A stretch of DNA of 49,082 nt from Teichococcus deserti (GTDB lineage Bacteria > Pseudomonadota > Alphaproteobacteria > Acetobacterales > Acetobacteraceae): positions 1 through 49,082 of the forward strand of contig NZ_MLCO01000059.1 in NCBI RefSeq assembly GCF_001982615.1. Direction: 5' to 3'. Positions 31,237 to 37,765 of this stretch are shown here, piece after piece; the stretch's first letter is position 1, and each line of letters begins with the position of its first letter. A program made the translations under genes and the position numbers. The notes beneath the pieces were generated by a model, which had not been told where the DNA came from, did not search any database, and was given only the letters and a program-made list of their open reading frames with translations.

Positions 31237-33281
31237 CCGGCTATGTGATCGGCGTCGATGTCGGCGGCACCTTCACCGACGTCGTCGGCATCGCCCCTGG
31301 CGGCGCCACGACTTTGGCCAAGGCCGCCAGCACCCCGGGCGACCAGAGCGAAGGCGTCCTCGCCGGCATTGCCCGTCTCGCCGAGACACTGGGCGTGACG
31401 ACAGCGGATCTGCTGCGCCAGACCGACCGCATCGTCCACGGCACCACCGTCGCCACCAACGCGCTGCTGGAAAAGAAGGGCGCGCGCGTCGCCATGCTGA
31501 CCACCGAGGGCCATCGCGACGTGCTGGAAATGCGCGAAGGCCTGAAGCCCGAGCGCTACAACCTGCGCATGCCGCCGCCCGAGCCCTTGGTGCCGCGCGA
31601 GCGCCGCCTGCCCGTGCGCGAGCGGCTGCGCGACGACGGCCGGGTGCAGACCGCGCTCGACCCCGCATCGCTCGCCGCCGCCGTCGACGCCGCCAAGGCG
31701 GCCGGCGCGGAATCGGTGGCCATCTGCTTCCTGCACGCCTGGCGCGACCCGGCGCATGAGGACGCCGCGGCGGAAGCCGTGCGTCAGGCCATCCCCGGCA
31801 TCTTCGTCACCACCTCCGCCGAGGTGCTGCCGCAGATCAAGGAATTCGAGCGCTTCAGCACCACGGCCGTGAATGCCTATGTCGGCCCGCTGGTCAGCCG
31901 CTATCTCGGCAAGCTGGGCGGCCGCCTGACCGCGGCCGGCTTCACCGGCCCGCTTTTCGTCATTCTCAGCCATGGTGGCGTGGCGCCGGTCGAGGAGGCC
32001 TCGCGCCTCGCCGTCGGCACCGCGCTCTCCGGCCCGGCCGGCGGCGTCGCGGCGGCGGTGGCCCTGGCCCGCGCCGGCGTGGCGCAGGACCTGGTCACCT
32101 TCGACATGGGCGGCACCTCCACCGACATCGCCATGGTCGAAGGGGGGGCCGCGGCGCTCGGCCGCGGCCGCAGCGTCGGCGGCGAGCGCATCGCCCTCGA
32201 AAGCCTCGACATCGTGACGCTCGGCGCCGGCGGCGGCTCGATCGGCCATCTGGGCGCCGGCGGCACCCTGCAGGTCGGCCCGCGCAGCGCCGGCGCCGTG
32301 CCCGGCCCCGCGGCTTACGGCGCCGGCGGCACCGAGCCCACCGTGACCGACGCCAACCTGGCCCTGGGCTACCTGGACCCGGCCCGTTTCCTCGGTGGCC
32401 GCCGGACCCTGGACCTGGGTGCGGCCAACACCGCCTTGGCCGAACTGGGCAAGAAGCTGGGGCTGACGCCGGAGGCCACCGCCGCCGGCATGCTGCGCAT
32501 CGCCAATGCCCGCATGGCCGACGGCATCCGCGTCGCCACCGTCCGCCGCGGCGTCGACCCGCGCGGCTTCGCGCTCCTCTCCTTCGGCGGCGCCGCCGGC
32601 CTGCACGCGACGGGCGTCGCCCGCGAGATCGGCATCACCCGCGTGCTGGTGCCCTTCTTCGCCGCCGGCCTCTCCGCCTGGGGCATGCTGCACACCGACC
32701 TGCGCTACGAGGTCAGCCGCTCCGTCCTCGACGCCGGGGCGATGAAGTCGGAGGACGCCCTCCGCGCCCCCTTCGACACCCTGGAAGCCGCCGCCCGCGC
32801 CCGCATGGCCGGCTGGTGGCAAGGGGAGGTCGCCATCCAGCGCCGCGCCGACATGCGCTACGGCGAGCAGGTCTTCGAGATCGACGTGCCGCTGGACGAG
32901 GTCGGTTGGGACCAGGACGGCCTCGCCACCCGTGTCACCGAGGCCTTCGAGGCCCGCCACCGCGCCCTCTTCACCTACGACCTGCCGGGTGAGGAGGCGG
33001 TGCTGGTCAATGCCCGCCTTGCCGCCGTCGGCCGCCTGCCGGAGCTTTCCTCGGGCAGCCGGCGGGACACCGGGGCCGACCAGCCGGGCGCGACCCGCAG
33101 CATCATCCTGGACGGCACCGCCAAAAGCGTGCCGCTGCACGACTTCGCCACGCTCCCGGCCGGGCAGGTCATCCAAGGCCCGGCCATCGTCGAAAGCGAC
33201 ACGACGACCGTCCTGCTGCTCGAAGGGGACACCGCGACGATGCGGAACGACGGCATCCTGGATATTGAAATTAAAGAATAA
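31233..33281 (+). CDS. hyuA: Hydantoinase/oxoprolinase A subunit (HyuA)
   Basis: A 682-residue ATP-binding subunit with the ASKHA-fold phosphate loop GVDVGGTFTD at residues 7-16, IVHGTTVATNALLEKKGARVA, and LSGPAGGV, the second nucleotide block. FDMGGTSTDIA and the C-terminal beta domain of the family follow. It works with HyuB, to which it is coupled by ATGA. Full length for the family. The hairpin repeat copy at 33285-33321 begins three bases after its stop and may also end its transcript. Confidence 0.94.
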   Translation: MTGYVIGVDVGGTFTDVVGIAPGGATTLAKAASTPGDQSEGVLAGIARLAETLGVTTADLLRQTDRIVHGTTVATNALLEKKGARVAMLTTEGHRDVLEMREGLKPERYNLRMPPPEPLVPRERRLPVRERLRDDGRVQTALDPASLAAAVDAAKAAGAESVAICFLHAWRDPAHEDAAAEAVRQAIPGIFVTTSAEVLPQIKEFERFSTTAVNAYVGPLVSRYLGKLGGRLTAAGFTGPLFVILSHGGVAPVEEASRLAVGTALSGPAGGVAAAVALARAGVAQDLVTFDMGGTSTDIAMVEGGAAALGRGRSVGGERIALESLDIVTLGAGGGSIGHLGAGGTLQVGPRSAGAVPGPAAYGAGGTEPTVTDANLALGYLDPARFLGGRRTLDLGAANTALAELGKKLGLTPEATAAGMLRIANARMADGIRVATVRRGVDPRGFALLSFGGAAGLHATGVAREIGITRVLVPFFAAGLSAWGMLHTDLRYEVSRSVLDAGAMKSEDALRAPFDTLEAAARARMAGWWQGEVAIQRRADMRYGEQVFEIDVPLDEVGWDQDGLATRVTEAFEARHRALFTYDLPGEEAVLVNARLAAVGRLPELSSGSRRDTGADQPGATRSIILDGTAKSVPLHDFATLPAGQVIQGPAIVESDTTTVLLLEGDTATMRNDGILDIEIKE

Positions 33282-33284
33282 GCA

Positions 33285-33321
33285 CGGGGGGAAGTATCCC
33301 CCCGTACCCCCTTCTATTTTT
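33285..33321 (-). repeat. Dispersed hairpin repeat, copy A (3' of hyuA)
   Basis: Read on the minus strand, this ~37-bp element matches the element at 47551-47588 with one gap and a few changes. It starts AAAAATAGA and runs into two G-tracts. Its hairpin is GGGGGGA, loop TACT, TCCCCCC. It lies between the hyuA stop and merR, where the hairpin could also act as a terminator; on the plus strand it is followed by CTATTTTT. Confidence 0.7.
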
Positions 33322-33361
33322 GTCTGAAAGAAAGCTGGCAACAACCCAAAGCGCCCGCCAT

Positions 33362-33820
33362 ATGACCGCCATGCAGCTCAGCATCGGCGAACTGGCCCGG
33401 CGGACGGGCGTCAAACCCACCACCATCCGCTGGTACGAGCAGGAAAAGCTGCTGCCCGCGCCGCTCCGCACCGACGGCGGCCACCGGGTCTATGCCCAGG
33501 ACCACCTGCGCCGCCTGGGCTTCATCCGCCACGCCCGCGAGCTCGGCTTCGCCATGCCGGCCATCCGCGCGCTGCTCGGCCTGGTCGAGCACCCGGCCGA
33601 TGACTGCGCCACCGCCCATGCCATCGCCACCGCCCAGATCGCCGAGGTCGATTCACGCCTCCGCCGCCTGACCGCACTGCGCGCCGAGCTGACCGAGATG
33701 GCCGAGACCTGCCAGGGCGGCACCGCCCGCGACTGCCGCATCCTGGAGACCCTGGCCGATTTCGACCACGGCCATTGCCTGGACCACAGCCACGCCGCGG
33801 CGCCGCACGGCCTCGACTAG
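33362..33820 (+). CDS. MerR-family metal regulator, CadR/PbrR/ZntR-like
   Basis: A 152-residue MerR protein. The N-terminal winged helix reads SIGELARRTGVKPTTIRWYE, then a dimerisation helix and a C-terminal metal site. Cys82, Cys117 and Cys125 have spacings 35 and 8, close to the Zn/Cd/Pb-sensing members, and the tail adds HGHC and HSH. Such proteins twist an over-long promoter to switch on a metal pump. The matching operator stands before the P-type ATPase gene 4 kb away. No strong ribosome-binding site is visible; 33371 is an alternative start. The stop shares CTAG with the convergent gene. Confidence 0.88.
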   Translation: MTAMQLSIGELARRTGVKPTTIRWYEQEKLLPAPLRTDGGHRVYAQDHLRRLGFIRHARELGFAMPAIRALLGLVEHPADDCATAHAIATAQIAEVDSRLRRLTALRAELTEMAETCQGGTARDCRILETLADFDHGHCLDHSHAAAPHGLD

Positions 33821-35067
33821 CGCGCCATCAGCGGACAGCCGCCCTCGCTGATCGGCCGGAAGGCCTGCTCGGCCGCGATGCTGCCGACCGGGATGTAGTA
33901 GTCCCAGGCCCCCTTGCTCTCCCCGGGCTTCTTCACGGTGAACAGATGGGTCGGATGGATCTTCCGCCCATCCTCCCGCAGCCGCCCCGGCCCGAAGCAG
34001 TCGTCGTCGGTCGGCAGCCGCCGCATCGCCGCGATCGTGTCCCGTCCCGAGGCCTTGGCCGCCGGCGCGCCGATCTCCGCCACCGCCTTGAGATAGTGCA
34101 GCACGCCGGAATAGGTCGCCGCGTGCTCCTGGTTCGGGTAGTTGCGCGGCGTCTTCGGCAGCAGGCGGCGGGTGAAGGCGCGGGTTCGGTCGTTCAGGTC
34201 CCAGTAGAAGCTCTCGGTCAGCAGCAGGTCCTGGGTGATCTCCAGTCCCACCGAATGGATGTCGGTGATGAAGGTGACCAGGCTGGTCAGCCGCAGCCCT
34301 CGCTGCCGGATGCCGAATTCATGCGCCTGCTTCAGCGAGTTCTGCAGGTCCCCCGCGCCATTGGCGAAGCCCAGCACCTTCGCCCCGCTGCGCACCGCCT
34401 GCAGCAGATAGGAGGAGAAGTCGGTGGTCGAGGGAAACGGATAGAAGGTCCGCCCCAGCACCTGGCCGCCGGCCTGCTCGACCATCCGCGCCGTGTCGCG
34501 CTGCAGCGAATGGCCGAAGGCATAGTCGGGGGCGATGAAATACCAGTCCTTGCCGCCGCTCTTCACCACATGCGGCGCCACGGCATTGGCGCACATCCAG
34601 CTGTCGCTGGTCCAATGAAGCAGGTTCGGATTGCAGCCCCGCCCGGTCAGGTCGGAGGACACCGCGCCGGTGTTCAGATGGATGCGGTTCTTCTCCTGCG
34701 CCACGCTGGCGACGGCCAGGGCGACGGCGCTGTTGTTCACCTCGACGATGACGTCGACCTGGTCCAGGTCGAACCAGCGCCGGGCGATGGCGGCGCCGAC
34801 ATCGGCCTTCTGCTGATGGTCGGCGCTGAGGATCTCGACATTCAGCCCACGCTCGGCGGGCCGGAAGTCCTCCAGCGCCTGCTGCGCGCAGGCCAGCGAG
34901 GTCGGCCCGCCGGTGTCGCGATAGGCGCCCGACATGTCGGTCAGCACGCCGATCCGGATGGTGGGCGCGCCCTGCGCCTGGCCATGCCGGGCAAAGACGG
35001 CGCTGGCCGGAAAGGCCGCCGCGGCCGCAAAGAGCCGCCGGCGCCCAAGCTGGTTGTCCTGGTTCAT
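33817..35067 (-). CDS. ABC transporter substrate-binding protein, branched-chain/urea type
   Basis: A 416-residue periplasmic binding protein of the Leu/Ile/Val-binding family (Peripla_BP_6). It has a Tat-like signal (GRRRLFAAAAAF, cleavage near GQAQG). Domain marks are IRIGVLTDMSGAYRDTGG, the VEVNNSAVALAVA region and WYFIAPDYAFG. Members take in amino acids, amides or urea through LivHMGF-type transporters; no such genes are present. The start at 35067 has GGAGGG upstream. It is divergent from an AtzG-like/amidase pair that may work on the imported amide. Confidence 0.92.
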   Translation of the reverse strand: MNQDNQLGRRRLFAAAAAFPASAVFARHGQAQGAPTIRIGVLTDMSGAYRDTGGPTSLACAQQALEDFRPAERGLNVEILSADHQQKADVGAAIARRWFDLDQVDVIVEVNNSAVALAVASVAQEKNRIHLNTGAVSSDLTGRGCNPNLLHWTSDSWMCANAVAPHVVKSGGKDWYFIAPDYAFGHSLQRDTARMVEQAGGQVLGRTFYPFPSTTDFSSYLLQAVRSGAKVLGFANGAGDLQNSLKQAHEFGIRQRGLRLTSLVTFITDIHSVGLEITQDLLLTESFYWDLNDRTRAFTRRLLPKTPRNYPNQEHAATYSGVLHYLKAVAEIGAPAAKASGRDTIAAMRRLPTDDDCFGPGRLREDGRKIHPTHLFTVKKPGESKGAWDYYIPVGSIAAEQAFRPISEGGCPLMAR

Positions 35068-35102
35068 GGAACCCCCTCCCTGTTCTTGTGGCCGCAGAGT
35101 AG

Positions 35103-35118
35103 ATTCCGGATATGGAAT
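35103..35118. promoter_or_regulatory. ATTCC-6-GGAAT inverted repeat in a divergent promoter gap
   Basis: A 5-6-5 inverted repeat lies 35 bp upstream of the solute-binding-protein start, in the 213-bp gap shared with the AtzG-like/amidase genes. The area is AT-richer than its surroundings. It could be an operator; the repeat is short and could be chance. Confidence 0.22.
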
Positions 35119-35280
35119 GACCAACGATATTACGAATGGATCCTCCAGGATTCTCGGGCTGACCCGCGAAGACCGGCCGCAGGGCCATTCCAGCGGCTGA
35201 ACCAGATTTCTGCTCCTGTGATGGATGGATGACATTGCGCCCGCTTGCCGCATGATGGCGTCGCAGCAGGAGGGGACCCG

Positions 35281-35457
35281 ATGAGCGACGATTCCGGCGT
35301 GAAGGCCATGGCCGAGGCGGCAGGTCTGACCCGGCTGTGGCAGGAGCAGCCCGAGCTGCTGCGCCAGGCGGCGCGCAAGGCGGCCCAGCTGCGCGCCAGC
35401 CTGGCCCGCCCGCTGCCGCCGGAGCTCGAGCCCGAGCCGGCGCGGGGCCCGCGGTGA
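35281..35457 (+). CDS. Small AtzG-like (DUF4089-type) amidase partner
   Basis: A 58-residue protein with one helix-rich body (MAEAAGLTRLW, then QAARKAAQLRASLARPLP) and an acidic Pro-rich tail (PPELEPEPARG). Its stop overlaps the GTG of the amidase as GTGA. In the AtzE/AtzG system a small GatC-like protein of this size and layout is needed by the amidase. The match is by size, tail and position, not by strong sequence identity. AGGAGGGG lies before the ATG, the best ribosome-binding site around. Confidence 0.6.
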   Translation: MSDDSGVKAMAEAAGLTRLWQEQPELLRQAARKAAQLRASLARPLPPELEPEPARGPR

Positions 35458-36854
35458 CCGCCGGGCTGCACCGGCTGTCGGCCGCGCAGCTGCAGGCCGG
35501 CTATGCCCATGGCCGCTTCACCCCGGTCGAGGTGGTGGAGGCGCTGCTGGGGCGCATCGCCGCGCTGGACCCGAAGGTGCATGCCTTCATCCGGCTCGAC
35601 GCTGCCGGCGCCCGCGCTTCGGCGGCGCTGGCGGCGCAGGAGATCGCCGCCGGCGGGTTGCGCGGCCCGCTGCATGGCGTGCCGGTCGGGCTGAAGGACA
35701 TCATCGACGTTGCCGGCCAGCCGACCACCTGCCATTCGCGGATCCGACTGGACCACCGCGCCGCGCGCGACGCCACCGTGGTGGCGCGGCTGCGCGGGGC
35801 GGGGGCGATCCTGATGGGAAAGGTGGCGACGCATGAATTCGCCCTCGGCGGGCCCTGCTTCGACCTGCCTTTCCCGCCGGCGCGCAATCCCTGGAACCTG
35901 GCGCATCATCCGGGCGGCTCGTCCTCCGGCTCAGGCGCCGGGCTGGCGGCGGGGTTCTTCCCCCTCGCCCTGGGCAGCGACACCGGCGGCTCGACCCGCA
36001 ACCCGGCCAGCGCCTGTGGCGTGGTCGGGCTGAAGCCCAGCTACGGGCTGCTGCCGCGCACCGGCGTCTTCCCGCTGTCCTGGACGCTGGACCATGTCGG
36101 GCCGATGGCGCGCACGGTCGCCGATGTCGCGGCGCTGACCGCGGCGCTGGCCGGGCATGACGCCGCCGATCCGGGCAGCGCGCGGCCGGCCGCCTGGGCC
36201 GATCCGCTGGCCGGGCTGGAGAACGGCGTGGCCGGGCTGCGCATCGGCTATGTCCGGCATTTCCACGAGCGCGACATGGCGGGCACCGATCCCGAGGTGG
36301 CCTCGGCGCTGGATGCGGCGGCGGCGGCCTTCTCCGCCATGGGCGCGGTGGTGCGCGACATGGCGCTGCCGTCGCTGGCCGATTTCGCCGCGGTGAACCG
36401 CACCATCCTGACGGCGGAGGCCTTCGCCATCCACCAGGGCTGGCTGGCCGAGCGGCCCGGCGACTATGCCACGCTGACGCGCGACGCGCTGCTGGTGGGC
36501 GGCTTCCTGACGGCCGCCGACCTGCTGCAGGCGATGCGGCTGCGGCGGCAGATGACGGCGGCGGTGGAGACAGCGCTGACCAAGTTCGACCTGCTGCTCT
36601 GCGCCAGCTCGCTGACCCTGCCGGCGAGGATCGACGATCCGGCCGAGGTGGCGCGCAGCTATCCGATGCATGCGCGGGCACCGTTCAACGTCACGGGCCA
36701 TCCGGCGCTGGCGATGATGTCGGGGCTGTCGGCCAGCGGCCTGCCGACATCGCTGCAGCTGGTCGGGCGCATGTTCGACGAGCGGACGCTGCTGCGCGCC
36801 GCGCGGTCGTGGGAGCGTTCGCTGCCCGCCTTCGACGACCCGCTGGTGGGATAG
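35454..36854 (+). CDS. Amidase-signature enzyme, AtzE-like
   Basis: A 466-residue amidase with the full triad: Lys in GLKDIIDV, cis-Ser in HPGGSSSGSGAG and nucleophile Ser in GSDTGGSTRNPA. The GTG start at 35454 overlaps the small AtzG-like gene, so both are probably translated as a unit. AtzE itself hydrolyses 1-carboxybiuret in cyanuric-acid breakdown, but close relatives have other amide substrates and no atzD or atzF is nearby. The divergent solute-binding protein may feed it. Confidence 0.92.
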   Translation: MTAGLHRLSAAQLQAGYAHGRFTPVEVVEALLGRIAALDPKVHAFIRLDAAGARASAALAAQEIAAGGLRGPLHGVPVGLKDIIDVAGQPTTCHSRIRLDHRAARDATVVARLRGAGAILMGKVATHEFALGGPCFDLPFPPARNPWNLAHHPGGSSSGSGAGLAAGFFPLALGSDTGGSTRNPASACGVVGLKPSYGLLPRTGVFPLSWTLDHVGPMARTVADVAALTAALAGHDAADPGSARPAAWADPLAGLENGVAGLRIGYVRHFHERDMAGTDPEVASALDAAAAAFSAMGAVVRDMALPSLADFAAVNRTILTAEAFAIHQGWLAERPGDYATLTRDALLVGGFLTAADLLQAMRLRRQMTAAVETALTKFDLLLCASSLTLPARIDDPAEVARSYPMHARAPFNVTGHPALAMMSGLSASGLPTSLQLVGRMFDERTLLRAARSWERSLPAFDDPLVG

Positions 36855-36865
36855 ACGAAGCAGGG

Positions 36866-36892
36866 CCTGTCCGGAGCGTTTCCCCGGACAGG
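36866..36892. terminator. Terminator-like hairpin between convergent genes
   Basis: A perfect 9-bp stem, CCTGTCCGG with CCGGACAGG, with a 9-base loop. The motif GACAGGTCC is then repeated a few bases on. It stands between the amidase and the VOC gene. No T-tract. Confidence 0.55.
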
Positions 36893-36934
36893 TCCGCCCG
36901 ACAGGTCCCCCCGACTGGCCCTGCCGCCGCTGGC

Positions 36935-37315
36935 TTACTTCCGTTCCAGCAGCTCGATGCGCACGCCATCCGGTCCGCCGATGAAGGCGATGCTCAGTCC
37001 CGGCTTGATCTGCTTCGGCTCGGCCAGGATGGCGACGCCCTGGCCGCGGAGCTCCTCGATGGCGGCCGCGATGTCGTCGACCACCAGGCCGATATGCTCG
37101 ATGCCGACAAAGGGGGCGGGCGGCGGCACGGGCGTCGCGGCCGGCACCTGCTCGACGAAGACGGTGACGCCGCCGAGGTCGAGCACGATGCGCAATGCGC
37201 CGTTGTTGTCGAGGCGGGCCTTCTCGGTGGCCCCCAGCAGGCCGGTGTAGAAGGCGGCGGCCTTCTCGGGATCCGGGCTGCGCAGATGCAGGTGGTCGTA
37301 GCGATAGGCGCGCAT
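36935..37315 (-). CDS. VOC (glyoxalase/dioxygenase-superfamily) protein
   Basis: A 126-residue vicinal-oxygen-chelate protein made of two beta-alpha-beta-beta-beta units. The metal-ligand positions are the first His in YDHLHLRS, the His of GIEHIGLVV and the Glu of VRIELLE, with FVEQ on the second strand. The family includes glyoxalase I, methylmalonyl-CoA epimerase and extradiol dioxygenases; it cannot be assigned further. The start at 37315 fits the first strand; the upstream open frame is not family-like. Same strand as the small gene upstream. Confidence 0.85.
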   Translation of the reverse strand: MRAYRYDHLHLRSPDPEKAAAFYTGLLGATEKARLDNNGALRIVLDLGGVTVFVEQVPAATPVPPPAPFVGIEHIGLVVDDIAAAIEELRGQGVAILAEPKQIKPGLSIAFIGGPDGVRIELLERK

Positions 37316-37361
37316 GCTCTGTTCCTCTCCTGAAGCGGCAGCGACAGAAGCAGAGGCGCGG

Positions 37362-37601
37362 TCAGGGCGCAATCCGGGCCAGGCTGTCCCGCATGCCCTT
37401 GGGCGGCTGCAGATGGGGGATGTCGCGCGCGGCGCGGGACAGCAGCCCGCGCGGATGCGGCGGCAGATGGGCGATGGCGCGGTGCAGGACGCCCGGGGCG
37501 AGCTGCGGCGCCATGGCGCCCTGGGCGATCAGGTCGTCGATGGCCTCGACCAGGGCGGCCAGGGCAGCGCGGGCGATCTGATCCTCGGCGGCGACAGGCA
37601 T
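37362..37601 (-). CDS. Small protein of unknown function
   Basis: A 79-residue product with a helical N-terminal half (DQIARAALAALVEAIDDLIAQG) and a Pro/His/Arg-rich C-terminal half. No family recognised. GGGAGG lies about 10 bases before the ATG at 37601; an ATG at 37619 is an alternative. It is divergent from the metal ATPase and followed at 46 bp by the VOC gene. Confidence 0.6.
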   Translation of the reverse strand: MPVAAEDQIARAALAALVEAIDDLIAQGAMAPQLAPGVLHRAIAHLPPHPRGLLSRAARDIPHLQPPKGMRDSLARIAP

Positions 37602-37705
37602 GAAGGATTTTCCTCCCATGCAAACGGTTGCGTGGAAGGAAACCGGCGCGGAGCGCAACGGTTGCGGCCGTCAGCGCGATTTTTCGCGACCGCGCATTTC
37701 CGCCC

Positions 37706-37736
37706 TTGAACCTCCAGTGACTGGAGGATGCATATC
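37706..37736 (+). promoter_or_regulatory. MerR-type promoter/operator of the metal ATPase
   Basis: A -35 TTGAAC (37706-37711) and a -10 near CATATC (37731-37736) stand 19 bp apart, the over-long spacer that MerR-family activators need. The spacer is filled by a perfect 7-3-7 palindrome, CCTCCAG TGA CTGGAGG (37711-37727), very close to the known CadR/PbrR operator layout. The ATPase ATG is 30 bp downstream. Confidence 0.85.
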
Positions 37737-37765
37737 CACCGCCGCACAGCAGGCGGAGCGGCAGG

